A stretch of DNA of 39,267 nucleotides, taken from positions 1 to 39,267 of the forward strand of contig NZ_JBBMEY010000020.1 in NCBI RefSeq assembly GCF_040096285.1. The letters are read 5' to 3'. How positions within the stretch are numbered: the stretch's first letter is position 1; every line of letters starts with the position of its first letter. A program made the translations under genes and the position numbers. The DNA is from Ruminococcoides intestinihominis (GTDB lineage: Bacteria > Bacillota > Clostridia > Oscillospirales > Acutalibacteraceae). The notes beneath the pieces are model-generated. The model saw nothing but the letters and a program-made list of their open reading frames with translations. It had not been told where the DNA came from and searched no databases. Below are positions 7,201-15,348 of the stretch, in pieces.

Positions 7201-8124
7201 ATTGTTGTGATGGAAAACCTAAATGGTGGTTTCAAGAGAGGTAGAACAAAAGTTGAAAAACAAGTCTATCAAAAGTTTGAAACTATGCTTATTAATAAGC
7301 TGAATTATTATGTTGATAAAGGTACCGACTACAAAGAATGTGGTGGACTATTAAAGGCATATCAGCTTACAAATAAGTTTGAAACATTTGAAAGAATCGG
7401 AAAACAAAGTGGTATTATCTTTTATGTTGACCCATATCTAACTAGTAAGATTGATCCGGTAACCGGTTTTGCAAATCTGCTTTATCCTAAGTATGAGACA
7501 ATACCAAAGACTCACAATTTCATTAGTAATATTGATGATATTCGATATAATCGAAGTGAAGACTACTTTGAGTTTGATGTTGATTACGATAAGTTCCCAC
7601 AAGGTAGTTATAATTATCGTAAGAAGTGGACAATCTGTTCCTATGGTAACAGAATACAGTATTGCAAAGATTCAAGAAATAAACCGGCAAGTAGAGTGGT
7701 GAATATTACCGAAAAGTTCAAAGAAACTTTTAATAATGCAGGTATTGATTTTGTCAATGATAATATTAAGGAAAAACTACTATTAGTTAATAGTAAGGAA
7801 CTCCTAAAGTCATTTATGGATACTCTCAAACTGACTGTTCAGTTGAGAAATTCTGAAATTAATAGTGATGTTGATTACATCATCTCACCTGTAAAGGATA
7901 GAAACGGTAACTTCTATTATAGTGAAAACTACAAAAAGTCCAATGAAGAAGTACCTACACAACCACAAGACGGTGATGCAAATGGTGCATATAACATTGC
8001 ACGAAAAGGCTTGATGATTATTAACAAACTGAAAAATACTGATGATGTAACCAATAATGAGTTGTTGAAAATCAGCAAAAAGGAATGGCTGGAATTTGCC
8101 CAAAAAGGTGATTTAGGTGAGTGA
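4288..8124 (+). CDS. cas12a: Cas12a (Cpf1) RNA-guided DNA endonuclease
   Basis: The single effector of the type V-A system: it processes its own pre-crRNA and cuts DNA next to T-rich PAMs with one RuvC site. Start: ATG 4288 (MPININKFSDE), 9 nt after AAAGGA (4273-4278); ATG at 4270 would place the ribosome site inside the gene. The length of 1278 aa is normal. The N-terminus has the family motif KTLRFSLIPIG. RuvC-I is IIGIDRGERNLIYV (Asp about 883), RuvC-II VVMENLNGGFKRG (Glu about 976), RuvC-III DGDANGAYNIA (Asp about 1230); all catalytic residues are present. The crRNA-processing region AEMFYRPASI...FQHDANVEIIKR...IVKNKRFT keeps the expected His and Lys residues, and a PAM-contact-type segment GGWQHSKETD is present. 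No frameshift. It overlaps cas4 by 8 nt. Probably repressed by the guide RNA at 3972-4077. Confidence 0.98.
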   Translation: MPININKFSDECRKIDFFTDLYNIQKTLRFSLIPIGATADNFDFKDRLSKEKDLLDSAKRIKEYISKYLADESDKCLSQPIKLKHLDEYYELYITKDRDEQKFKSAEEKLRKELADFLKEILKRLNKKILNDYLPEYLEDDEKALEDIANLSSFSTYFNSYYDNCKNMYTDKEQSTAIPYRCINDNLPKFIDNIKAYEKVLEELKPSDLEELRNNFKGVYDTTVDDMFTLDYFNCVLSQSGIDTYNAIIGNDKVKGINEYINLHNQTAQQGHKVPNLKRLYKQIGSQKKTISFLPGKFESDNELLKAVYDFYNTGNAEKNFTALKDTITELEKIFDNLAEYNLDGVFVRNDISLTNLSQNMFNDWSVFRNLWNDRYDKVNNPEKAKDIDKYNDKRRNVYKKSESFSINQLQDLIATSLEENINSKKITDYFSCDFHRCTAEVENKYQLVKELLSTDYPENKSLKTSEKDVALIKDFLDSVKSLESFVKILTGTGKESGKDELFYGNFTKWFDQLRYIDKLYDKVRNYITEKPYSLDKIKLSFDNPQFLGGWQHSKETDYSAQLFMKDGLYYLGVMDKETKREFKTQYNAPENDSDTMVKIEYNQIPNPGRVIQNLMLVDGKIVKKNGRKNADGVNVVLEELKNQYLPENINRIRKTESYKTTSDNFNKDNLKEYLEYYIARTKEYYCKYNFVFKSADEYGSFNEFVDDVNNQAYQITKVKVSEKQLLSLVEQGKLYLFQIYNKDFSEYSKGKKNLHTMYFQMLFDDRNLENLVYKLQGGAEMFYRPASIKTDSEFQHDANVEIIKRTCEDKVKDKDNPTDDEKAKYYSKFNYEIVKNKRFTKPQFSLHLTLAMNCNQPDHYWLNNSVRELLKKSNKNNIIGIDRGERNLIYVTIINSDGVIVDQINFNIIENSYNGKKYKTDYQKKLNIREKERQEARKTWKTIETIKELKDGYISQVVHQICKLIVQYDAIVVMENLNGGFKRGRTKVEKQVYQKFETMLINKLNYYVDKGTDYKECGGLLKAYQLTNKFETFERIGKQSGIIFYVDPYLTSKIDPVTGFANLLYPKYETIPKTHNFISNIDDIRYNRSEDYFEFDVDYDKFPQGSYNYRKKWTICSYGNRIQYCKDSRNKPASRVVNITEKFKETFNNAGIDFVNDNIKEKLLLVNSKELLKSFMDTLKLTVQLRNSEINSDVDYIISPVKDRNGNFYYSENYKKSNEEVPTQPQDGDANGAYNIARKGLMIINKLKNTDDVTNNELLKISKKEWLEFAQKGDLGE

Positions 8125-8683
8125 AAACCCTATTGCTATTTCTAATCTAAATGATTTTATCTTTTGTCCTGTGTCAATTTATTTTCATTCACTTGATTAT
8201 GATACTGAAAAAATGACATATCAAAATTCAGACCAACTAAATGGTACTGCTGTCCACACAACAGTGGACAGTGGTACATATTCAAGTAAAAAGTCAATGC
8301 TTCAGTCAATAACAGTGTATTCTGAAAAGTATAATTTAAGTGGAAAAATTGATTTGTATGATAGTAAAAAATTCCAATTAATAGAACGAAAGAAAAAGGT
8401 TCATAAAATTTATGATGGTTATGTTTTTCAAGTATATGCTCAATATTTTGGATTATTAGAATTAGGGTATAGGGTAGATAAATTTACAATCCATAGTATT
8501 GATGATAATAAGACATATCCAATACCTTTGCCAAGTGAAGATAACATTATGTTTTCAAAATTTGAAAATCTGATTGATTCAATAAGCGATTTTCAATTTG
8601 ATGACTTTAAACAAAGTAATATAAATAAATGTAATAGGTGTATTTATGAACCATTATGTTCTTTTTCAGCTTTAAAGGAGTAA
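8117..8683 (+). CDS. cas4: Cas4 exonuclease of CRISPR adaptation
   Basis: RecB-like nuclease with an iron-sulfur cluster, which trims prespacers and helps select PAM-adjacent fragments with Cas1-Cas2. The GTG start at 8117 overlaps the end of cas12a and follows AAAGGTGAT. Four Cys fit the cluster: one near residue 17 (FIFCPVS) and three at the C-terminus (NKCNRCIYEPLC). The nuclease motifs are GKIDLYD (Asp) and IERKKK (Glu and Lys). The 188-aa length is usual for type V-A Cas4. Confidence 0.93.
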   Translation: MSENPIAISNLNDFIFCPVSIYFHSLDYDTEKMTYQNSDQLNGTAVHTTVDSGTYSSKKSMLQSITVYSEKYNLSGKIDLYDSKKFQLIERKKKVHKIYDGYVFQVYAQYFGLLELGYRVDKFTIHSIDDNKTYPIPLPSEDNIMFSKFENLIDSISDFQFDDFKQSNINKCNRCIYEPLCSFSALKE

Positions 8684-8685
8684 CA

Positions 8686-9651
8686 ATGATTTCTGCATTA
8701 GATTTTAAGAAAAAGCAAATTGTTTTTGTTCTGTTTAATGAGGGAGAGAAAATGTCTTTCTCTAATGATAATATTGTAATAAAAACTCCGGATAATAAGA
8801 TAAAATTTCAATGTTCTTGTTACAGATTATTTATGGTATATGCAGTTGGGAATTGTAGTATTACTTCTGTTGTGATTTCTAAAGCTAAAAAATTCGGTTT
8901 TTTTATTGCATTTATGACCTCCGGCTTTAGATTATATTCAGTAATTGGTGCAGAGAAAGACTCCAATACGCTATTAAAAATTAATCAGTATACTTATGAT
9001 GGTATTGAACTTGCAAAGCATATTACTAAGAATAAAATCACCAATCAATGGAAAACAATAGGTTTTGTTAGAGATAAAAGCGACTCCCAAGTTGAAGCAA
9101 TCAAAACTATCAAACAGTATGTGCCTAAAGTCGATGAATGTAAAAATTTAAATGAAATAATGGCTTATGAAGGATTGTCAGCAAAATTATATTTCAAAAA
9201 TCATTTTAATAATGTTTTATGGCAAGGAAGACAACCAAGGGTAAAACGAGATATTACAAATTCTGTTTTAGATATTGGCTATACATTATTGTTTGCTTTT
9301 ATAGACTCTTTACTTAGTGCTTATGGATTTGATACATATAAAGGTGTTATGCATAGACAATTTTATATGCGAAAGTCATTAGTTTGTGATTTGGTTGAAC
9401 CATTTAGACCACTTATAGATATTCAAGTAAAAAAGTCAATTAATCTTAAACAAATTAAAGAAGATGATTTTCTGTTAATAAAAGGACAGTATAGACTTAA
9501 GTGGAATTGCTCAGCAAAGTATGTTCAATTTCTTATGAAGCCTATTATGGAAGAAAAAGATTCAATTTTTCTCTATATTCAGTCCTACTACAGAGCATTT
9601 ATGAAGAAATCGGAAGTGGATAAATTCCCTGTATTTGACATAGGAGAATAA
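8686..9651 (+). CDS. cas1: Cas1 integrase of CRISPR adaptation
   Basis: The metal-dependent integrase that inserts new spacers at the leader end of the array, with Cas2. Start: ATG 8686 (MISALDFKKKQIV), 3 nt after the GGAG of the AAAGGAGTAAC run; the longer frame from 8656 lies inside cas4. Length 321 aa. The active-site Glu is in IMAYEGLSAKLYF, the His in GVMHRQFYMR, and the C-terminal acidic residue in CDLVEPFRPLID, the order expected for Cas1. Located 2 nt after cas4 and 1 nt before cas2, so one transcript. Confidence 0.96.
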   Translation: MISALDFKKKQIVFVLFNEGEKMSFSNDNIVIKTPDNKIKFQCSCYRLFMVYAVGNCSITSVVISKAKKFGFFIAFMTSGFRLYSVIGAEKDSNTLLKINQYTYDGIELAKHITKNKITNQWKTIGFVRDKSDSQVEAIKTIKQYVPKVDECKNLNEIMAYEGLSAKLYFKNHFNNVLWQGRQPRVKRDITNSVLDIGYTLLFAFIDSLLSAYGFDTYKGVMHRQFYMRKSLVCDLVEPFRPLIDIQVKKSINLKQIKEDDFLLIKGQYRLKWNCSAKYVQFLMKPIMEEKDSIFLYIQSYYRAFMKKSEVDKFPVFDIGE

Positions 9652-9652
9652 T

Positions 9653-9928
9653 ATGATTATAATTAGTTATGATATATCTGATGACAGAAAACGCAGTAAA
9701 TTTTCAAAGTACATTAAGCGTTTTGGTCATATGTTGCAGTATTCTGTATATGAGATTGATAATAGTGAAAGAATACTGAACAATATTATTGCAGATATTA
9801 ATAATAAATTTTTGAAAATGTTTGACCAATCTGATAGTGTGTATATTTTTCAGTTAAGTAGTTCATGCAAAGTTCAAAAATTTGGTTATGCTAAAAATGA
9901 AGATGAGCCTTTGCTTGTTGTTACATAA
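9653..9928 (+). CDS. cas2: Cas2, structural partner of Cas1
   Basis: A 91-aa ferredoxin-fold protein that holds the Cas1 dimers in the integration complex. The start MIIISYDISDDRKRSKFSKY carries the conserved Asp after the first strand, and FGHMLQYSVYEI is the second Cas2 signature. GGAG stands close before the ATG. It ends 128 nt before the first CRISPR repeat and is the last cas gene of the operon. Confidence 0.95.
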   Translation: MIIISYDISDDRKRSKFSKYIKRFGHMLQYSVYEIDNSERILNNIIADINNKFLKMFDQSDSVYIFQLSSSCKVQKFGYAKNEDEPLLVVT

Positions 9929-10056
9929 TTTGCAAACCTCAGTCTTTATTTTAGATATTCTTTGAAAAGGGTTGTTAAACAATGAAGTTTATATGCATAA
10001 TGAACAATTGCATAAATTACCGAGATGTAATTTATGTAGGGTTAAACAAAGTTAGG
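9929..10056 (+). promoter_or_regulatory. CRISPR leader with a 10-bp inverted repeat
   Basis: This is the AT-rich stretch between cas2 and the first repeat. It contains a perfect 10-bp inverted repeat CATAAATTAC (10011-10020) / GTAATTTATG (10027-10036) with a 6-nt loop. A near-copy of the reverse complement of the repeat's 5' end (GGGTTGTTAAAC, 9969-9980) and a shorter one (GGGTTAAAC, 10039-10047) also lie here. These may guide spacer integration or shape the pre-crRNA 5' end. A weak promoter-like pair TTGTTA (9972) and CATAAT (9996) is possible. Confidence 0.55.
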
Positions 10057-10701
10057 GTTTAATCAACCCTTAGAATTTCTACTATTGTAGATATATGAAA
10101 TTTCTCCATGTCAGCGGTCTTGGTTTAATCAACCCTTAGAATTTCTACTATTGTAGATTTCTAGGTTTCACCTCAGAGAATAAAATGTTTAATCAACCCT
10201 TAGAATTTCTACTATTGTAGATTTAAATAAATGTTGCTTCCGGTGTATGTTTAATCAACCCTTAGAATTTCTACTATTGTAGATGTCTTTTGATAAGTTC
10301 GATAAATATAGTGTTTAATCAACCCTTAGAATTTCTACTATTGTAGATTTTGGTGTTCCAAGTTCGATAGTTGTGTTTAATCAACCCTTAGAATTTCTAC
10401 TATTGTAGATATAGGTGTCTTCTTGCCAAACTGAGAAAGTTTAATCAACCCTTAGAATTTCTACTATTGTAGATTAGAGCCTGCGTATTCTGCTGTGCCT
10501 TTTAATCAACCCTTAGAATTTCTACTATTGTAGATCGGTACAACATAGTCATTGTTAATTGTGTTTAATCAACCCTTAGAATTTCTACTATTGTAGATAT
10601 GCCAAATTTGTTTGCTTGACAGATTTGTTTAATCAACCCTTAGAATTTCTACTATTGTAGATGTTTTTCTTTTAGGGTTCCAACGAATTTGTTTAATCAA
10701 C
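10057..10701 (+). CRISPR. Type V-A CRISPR array: ten full repeats, ten spacers, degenerate end
   Basis: The 36-nt repeat starts GTTTAATCAACCCTTAG and ends in the Cas12a handle AATTTCTACTATTGTAGAT. Full repeats start at 10057, 10123, 10187, 10249, 10313, 10375, 10439, 10500, 10563 and 10627. Spacers are 30, 28, 26, 28, 26, 28, 25, 27, 28 and 28 nt. The repeat at 10500 has T instead of G as its first base. A final partial repeat at 10691 keeps only the first 11 nt before diverging, marking the old (leader-distal) end. All full repeats are otherwise identical, and with intact cas1, cas2, cas4 and cas12a the system looks functional. No spacer clearly matches this window; targets cannot be named without a search. 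Confidence 0.98.
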
Positions 10702-10730
10702 TATTAATAAAAATAAATAGGCATAACAAA

Positions 10731-10755
10731 AGGGTGTACTCAGTGAGTACACCCT
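10731..10755 (-). terminator. Intrinsic terminator of pckA
   Basis: A perfect 10-bp stem AGGGTGTACT/AGTACACCCT with loop CAGTG. The T-rich tail (TTTTGTTA) is on the minus strand, 36-60 nt past the pckA stop. It also separates pckA transcription from the CRISPR array. Confidence 0.85.
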
Positions 10756-10790
10756 AAATTTATGAATTATAAAGTTAGTTAAGACTAAAA

Positions 10791-12398
10791 TTATTCTACT
10801 GTAGGACCTGCAGATACTAGAGCCTTACCTGCTTCATTACCTTCATACTTAGCAAAGTTCTTAACAAATCTTGAAGCAAGATCCTTAGCCTTTGTTTCCC
10901 ATTCGTTAACATCAGCATATGTGTCTCTAGGATCTAGGATAGCTGGGTCAACACCTGGTAGTTCTGTAGGAACTTCAAAGTTGAAGTGAGGGATAGTCTT
11001 TGTAGGAGCTTTTGTAATAGAACCATCAAGGATAGCATCAATGATACCTCTTGTATCCTTAATAGAAATTCTCTTACCAGTGCCGTTCCAACCTGTGTTA
11101 ACTAGGTAAGCCTTAGCACCACTCTTTTCCATCTTCTTAACTAGTTCTTCAGCATACTTTGTTGGGTGAAGTTCTAGGAAAGCCTGACCGAAACAAGCAG
11201 AGAATGTTGGAGTTGGTTCTGTGATACCTCTTTCAGTACCTGCTAGCTTTGCAGTAAAGCCTGATAGGAAGTAGTACTTTGTCTGTTCAGGAGTTAGAAT
11301 AGAAACTGGAGGTAGTACACCAAATGCATCAGCTGATAGGAAGATTACATTCTTTGCAGCAGGAGCAGAAGATACAGGACGAACAATGTTTTCAATGTGG
11401 TCGATTGGGTAAGAAACACGAGTGTTTTCTGTAACTGTCTTATCAGCAAAGTCAATCTTACCGTTTTCGTCAACAGTAACATTTTCTAGTAGAGCATCTC
11501 TTCTGATAGCATTGTAGATGTCTGGTTCAGATTCCTTGTCAAGGTCGATAACCTTAGCATAGCAACCACCTTCAAAGTTAAATACACCATTGTCATCCCA
11601 ACCGTGTTCGTCATCACCGATTAGAAGTCTCTTAGGGTCTGTTGAAAGTGTTGTTTTACCTGTACCTGATAGACCGAAGAAGATAGCTGTGTTTTCACCG
11701 TTCATATCAGCATTAGCTGAGCAGTGCATTGAAGCAATACCCTTTAGAGGTAGGTAGTAGTTCATCATTGAGAACATACCCTTCTTCATTTCACCACCGT
11801 ACCATGTGTTAACGATAACCTGTTCACGGCTTGTGATGTTAAATAGAACAGCTGTTTCTGAGTTTAGACCTAGTTCCTTATAGTTTTCAACCTTAGCCTT
11901 TGATGCGTTGTAAACGATAAAGTCAGGTTCAAAGTTTTCTAGTTCTTCAGCAGTTGGCTTAATGAACATATTTGTTACAAAGTGAGCCTGCCATGCAACT
12001 TCAACGATGAAACGAACTGCCATTCTAGTGTCGTGGTTAGCACCACAGAATGCGTCAACAACATAAAGCTTCTTGTTAGAAAGTTCTTCCTTAGCAATTT
12101 CCTTTACAGCTTCCCATGCTTCCTGTGTAGCTGGGTGGTTGTCGTTCTTGTATTCATCAGAAGTCCACCATACAGTGTCCTTAGAATTTTCGTCCATAAC
12201 GATAAACTTGTCTTTAGGTGAACGACCTGTGTAAATACCGGTCATTACATTAACTGCACCTAGTTCAGTTTCCTGACCAACTTCATAGCCTTCTAGTTCA
12301 GGCTTTGTTTCTTCGTTGAATAGTTCTTCGTAGGAAGGATTGTGGATAATTTCAGTAGTACCGGTAATACCATACTTAGTTAAATCAATCTTTGCCAT
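10791..12398 (-). CDS. pckA: Phosphoenolpyruvate carboxykinase (ATP)
   Basis: Interconverts oxaloacetate and phosphoenolpyruvate with ATP/ADP. In anaerobic gut Clostridia it often runs toward oxaloacetate for succinate or amino-acid synthesis. The 535 aa match the ATP-dependent family. The P-loop GLSGTGKTTLSTDP, the following GDDEHGWDDNGVFNFEGGCY segment, the early YTGRSPKDKF motif, and NTGWNGTGKRISI are all present. Start: ATG 12398, with a GAAAGG site upstream. Single-gene unit with its own promoter (12503-12531) and terminator. Divergent from feoAB. Confidence 0.97.
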   Translation of the reverse strand: MAKIDLTKYGITGTTEIIHNPSYEELFNEETKPELEGYEVGQETELGAVNVMTGIYTGRSPKDKFIVMDENSKDTVWWTSDEYKNDNHPATQEAWEAVKEIAKEELSNKKLYVVDAFCGANHDTRMAVRFIVEVAWQAHFVTNMFIKPTAEELENFEPDFIVYNASKAKVENYKELGLNSETAVLFNITSREQVIVNTWYGGEMKKGMFSMMNYYLPLKGIASMHCSANADMNGENTAIFFGLSGTGKTTLSTDPKRLLIGDDEHGWDDNGVFNFEGGCYAKVIDLDKESEPDIYNAIRRDALLENVTVDENGKIDFADKTVTENTRVSYPIDHIENIVRPVSSAPAAKNVIFLSADAFGVLPPVSILTPEQTKYYFLSGFTAKLAGTERGITEPTPTFSACFGQAFLELHPTKYAEELVKKMEKSGAKAYLVNTGWNGTGKRISIKDTRGIIDAILDGSITKAPTKTIPHFNFEVPTELPGVDPAILDPRDTYADVNEWETKAKDLASRFVKNFAKYEGNEAGKALVSAGPTVE

Positions 12399-12502
12399 TT
12401 CAGTATCAACCTTTCTTTTTCTTGAATTTTTACATAGAAATTGTATTTTTCAGTCCAATGCTATAGTTATTCAGCATAAACTGCAATCCTATGTTCTAAA
12501 AT

Positions 12503-12531
12503 ATTCTAGCATAATTAAGCATTATCGTCAA
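12503..12531 (-). promoter_or_regulatory. pckA promoter
   Basis: On the minus strand, TTGACG (12531-12526), a 17-bp spacer and TAGAAT (12508-12503). Transcription start expected near 12497. Confidence 0.7.
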
Positions 12532-12701
12532 GCAAATAACTAGTAAAATACTATAAATTTCTGACCTTTGATTATATTTGTATAATAACTAACATATCTT
12601 TAACATTTTGTCTATTACTTTTAACAATTATTCACTACAGTAATCTATTATAAGTAGTATTACTTTGGTTATTCATGAAATTTTCATCATATGTGCAGAT
12701 A

Positions 12702-12730
12702 TTGTAGATTTATGTAGTTAAATGTATTAT
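12702..12730 (+). promoter_or_regulatory. Candidate feoAB promoter
   Basis: TTGTAG (12702-12707), a 17-bp spacer and TATTAT (12725-12730). An overlapping TATAAT at 12728-12733 has no matching -35 at normal spacing. No clear Fur or DtxR box was recognised. Confidence 0.45.
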
Positions 12731-12802
12731 AATAATCTTGGAGTTCAAAAGTATGCAAAAATTTTTATAATTTTAGGAGAAAAGGGAAGGATAATTTAAT
12801 TT

Positions 12803-15148
12803 ATGACCTTAAAAGAATTGAATATAGGCGAAAGTGCCATCATAACATCAGTTGGTGGTGAGGGTGCATTGCGACAACATTTTCTTGATATGGGTATGAT
12901 TCCTAATGCAGAAGTAACTGTTGTGAAATTTGCACCAATGGGTGACCCTATGGAACTTCAGGTCCATGGGTATGAACTGACTTTAAGATTAGCAGATGCC
13001 GATAAAATTCAGGTTGAACCTATCAAATCTCGTACAAGAAGTCACGATAGAGTGGATAGGTTTAAGGATACAGAGCATCCCGGTCTTGGTGAAGAAGGTA
13101 AATTCCATTCAAAGGGAGATGGCAACCCTTTGCCGGAAGGAACAACCCTTACATATGCTTTGGTTGGCAACCAAAACTGTGGCAAGACAACTTTGTTCAA
13201 CCAAATTACCGGTTCAAATCAGCATGTCGGTAACTTTCCCGGTGTAACTGTTGACAGAAAGGATGGCTCAATCAAAGGCTATTCCAACACAAATGTAACT
13301 GACCTACCGGGAATTTACTCAATGTCACCGTATAGTAGTGAAGAAATTGTTTCAAGAAATTTTGTCCTTGACGAAAAGCCAAAGGCTATTATCAATATTG
13401 TAGATGCTACTAATATTGAGAGAAACCTTTACCTTACAATGCAACTTCTTGAAATGGATATTCCAATGGTAATAGCCCTTAATATGATGGATGAAGTTAC
13501 AGGTAATCAAGGTTCTATTGATGTAAATACAATGGAAAAAATGCTGGGTGTACCGGTTATTCCAATTTCAGCAGCAAAAAATGAAGGTGTTGATGAGCTT
13601 ATCAAACACGCACTTCATATTGCTCAGTATCAGGAAAAGCCATTGCGTCAGGATTTTTGTGACAAAAATGACCACAACGGAGCAGTCCATCGTTGTATTC
13701 ACGCAGTAATTCACTTAATAGAGGACCATGCAGAACAAGCAGATATTCCTGTAAGGTTTGCAGCTACTAAGGCAATAGAGGGTGACCATCTAATTCTTGA
13801 TAAGTTGAACCTTGATGAAAACGAAATGGAAATGCTTGAGCATATTGTTCAGCAACTTGAAACAGAAAGACAACTTGACAGAAATGCCTCAATAGCTGAT
13901 ATGCGTTTTGAATTTATCGAAAAACTTTGTGAAGATACAGTTATCAAGCCTAAACAAAGTAAAGAGAGAGTCAGAAGTGAAAAGATAGATAAAATTCTAA
14001 CAGGTAAATATACTGCAATTCCTTGTTTTATTGCAATAATGGTTTTAGTCTTTTACCTAACATTTAATGTAATAGGTGCAGGACTTCAAACTTTATTGGA
14101 AATGGGTATTGACTCATTAACCACAATAACAGATAATGCCCTAACCTCAGCCCATGTAAATGACACAATACATAGCCTTGTAATAGACGGTATATTTAAT
14201 GGTGTAGGTAGTGTGTTAAGTTTCTTACCTATAATCGTAACACTGTTTTTCTTCTTATCATTAATGGAGGACAGTGGTTACATAGCAAGAGTAGCATTTG
14301 TAATGGATAAATTGCTGAGAAAAATCGGTCTGTCCGGTAGAAGTATTGTTCCAATGCTAATAGGTTTTGGTTGTACAGTACCGGCAGTTATGGCAACAAG
14401 AACTTTAACATCCGAAAGAGATAGAAAGATGACAATTCTGCTAACTCCATTTATGAGTTGTACTGCAAAGTTACCTATCTATTCATTTTTTGTCAGTTCA
14501 TTTTTCCCTAAACAGGGTGGACTGATAATGTCAGGATTGTATGTGCTGGGTATAGTAATCGGTATCCTAATCGCCTTTCTATATAAAGGTACATTGTTCA
14601 AAGGTGAGGCAGTACCATTTGTTATGGAATTACCAAACTACCGACTACCCGGTGCAAAGAATGTTGTTCAACTATTGTGGGAAAAAGCAAAGGACTTTTT
14701 ACAAAGAGCATTTTCAATTATTCTAATTGCAACAATAGTTGTTTGGTTCTTACAGAGCTTTGATATTCACTTTAATATGGTGACAAATTCAGCAGATAGT
14801 ATGTTAGCTTCCATCTCAGGTTTTATCTCACCAATATTTGCACCATTAGGACTTGGAGATTGGAGAATTTGTACTTCATTAATCTCAGGTATTATGGCTA
14901 AGGAAAGTGTAGTATCAACATTACAAGTCCTATTTAGTGGCAACATTGCCTCAGTATTAACACCACTTGCAGCATCATCACTACTTGTATTTAGTTTGCT
15001 ATATTCTCCTTGTGTTGCAGCTATTGCATCAGTAAAGAGAGAGCTGGGTGGTAAGTGGGCAATAGGTGTTGCCTTGTGGCAGTGTGTTATTGCTTGGGTA
15101 GTAGCATTCATAGTCCACTTAATAGGTTCAGCAGTAGGAATGGTGTAG
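12803..15148 (+). CDS. feoB: FeoA-FeoB fusion, ferrous iron transporter
   Basis: Takes up Fe2+ across the cell membrane. Residues about 1-75 are a FeoA-type SH3 domain (MTLKELNIGESAIITSVGGE), normally a separate protein. A charged linker follows, then the FeoB G domain: G1 GNQNCGKTT (about 122-130), switch/G2 NFPGVTVDRKDG, G3 DLPGIYSMSPYSSEE, G4 NMMDE. The C-terminal half is the membrane permease with Gate motifs (SGRSIVPMLIGFGCTVPA; LLYSPCVAAIASVKRE). Length 781 aa, consistent with FeoA plus FeoB. AGGAGAAAAGGGAAGG precedes the ATG. A Cys-rich small protein follows 1 nt later. Confidence 0.96.
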   Translation: MTLKELNIGESAIITSVGGEGALRQHFLDMGMIPNAEVTVVKFAPMGDPMELQVHGYELTLRLADADKIQVEPIKSRTRSHDRVDRFKDTEHPGLGEEGKFHSKGDGNPLPEGTTLTYALVGNQNCGKTTLFNQITGSNQHVGNFPGVTVDRKDGSIKGYSNTNVTDLPGIYSMSPYSSEEIVSRNFVLDEKPKAIINIVDATNIERNLYLTMQLLEMDIPMVIALNMMDEVTGNQGSIDVNTMEKMLGVPVIPISAAKNEGVDELIKHALHIAQYQEKPLRQDFCDKNDHNGAVHRCIHAVIHLIEDHAEQADIPVRFAATKAIEGDHLILDKLNLDENEMEMLEHIVQQLETERQLDRNASIADMRFEFIEKLCEDTVIKPKQSKERVRSEKIDKILTGKYTAIPCFIAIMVLVFYLTFNVIGAGLQTLLEMGIDSLTTITDNALTSAHVNDTIHSLVIDGIFNGVGSVLSFLPIIVTLFFFLSLMEDSGYIARVAFVMDKLLRKIGLSGRSIVPMLIGFGCTVPAVMATRTLTSERDRKMTILLTPFMSCTAKLPIYSFFVSSFFPKQGGLIMSGLYVLGIVIGILIAFLYKGTLFKGEAVPFVMELPNYRLPGAKNVVQLLWEKAKDFLQRAFSIILIATIVVWFLQSFDIHFNMVTNSADSMLASISGFISPIFAPLGLGDWRICTSLISGIMAKESVVSTLQVLFSGNIASVLTPLAASSLLVFSLLYSPCVAAIASVKRELGGKWAIGVALWQCVIAWVVAFIVHLIGSAVGMV

Positions 15149-15149
15149 T

Positions 15150-15308
15150 ATGGATTTTCTTAGTAGTTTAAATTTTTGGGATTATTTAATTTTAGCTTTA
15201 GTCATTGTTGCAGTAGCCCTTGCAATTTACTCTATGAGAAGTAGAAAGAAAAAGGGCAAAGGCTGTTGCAATTGTGGTTGCCAAAATTGTAATAAAAAGT
15301 GTAAATAA
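15150..15308 (+). CDS. FeoB-associated Cys-rich membrane protein (52 aa)
   Basis: A short gene starting 1 nt after the feoB stop (ATG 15150, TAA 15306-15308). One membrane helix (about residues 12-28, LILALVIVAVALAIY) is followed by a basic stretch and a Cys-rich tail, KGCCNCGCQNCNKKCK, with six Cys. Proteins of this form sit next to FeoB in many Firmicutes and are called FeoB-associated Cys-rich membrane proteins; they may bind iron or help the transporter, but the role is not proven. A terminator follows directly. Confidence 0.85.
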   Translation: MDFLSSLNFWDYLILALVIVAVALAIYSMRSRKKKGKGCCNCGCQNCNKKCK

Positions 15309-15315
15309 TTATTTT

Positions 15316-15348
15316 GGGTGGTTCATTTGAACTACCCTTATTTTTTTA
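15316..15348 (+). terminator. Intrinsic terminator of the feo operon
   Basis: Stem GGGTGGTTC/GAACTACCC (one G-U pair) with a 4-nt loop, followed by TTATTTTTTT. Confidence 0.88.

Larger units (their letters stand above)
12399..12802. other. Divergent intergenic region between pckA and feoAB
   Basis: This 404-bp AT-rich stretch has no gene. It holds the pckA promoter (12503-12531, minus) with a leader of about 98 nt, and a feoAB promoter candidate (12702-12730, plus). No riboswitch fold was recognised. The short TATTGTAGAT near 12700 resembles the end of the CRISPR handle but lacks its 5' stem half and is taken as chance. Confidence 0.6.

Noticed and set aside
10285..10374. Spacers 4 and 5 share AAGTTCGATA
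   Set aside because: Ten shared bases in different positions within the spacers is weak evidence for a common source; kept only as a note for a spacer search.
12695..12710. A handle-like TATTGTAGAT upstream of feoAB
   Set aside because: Only the last 10 nt of the repeat match; the AATTTCTAC half needed for the Cas12a hairpin is missing.
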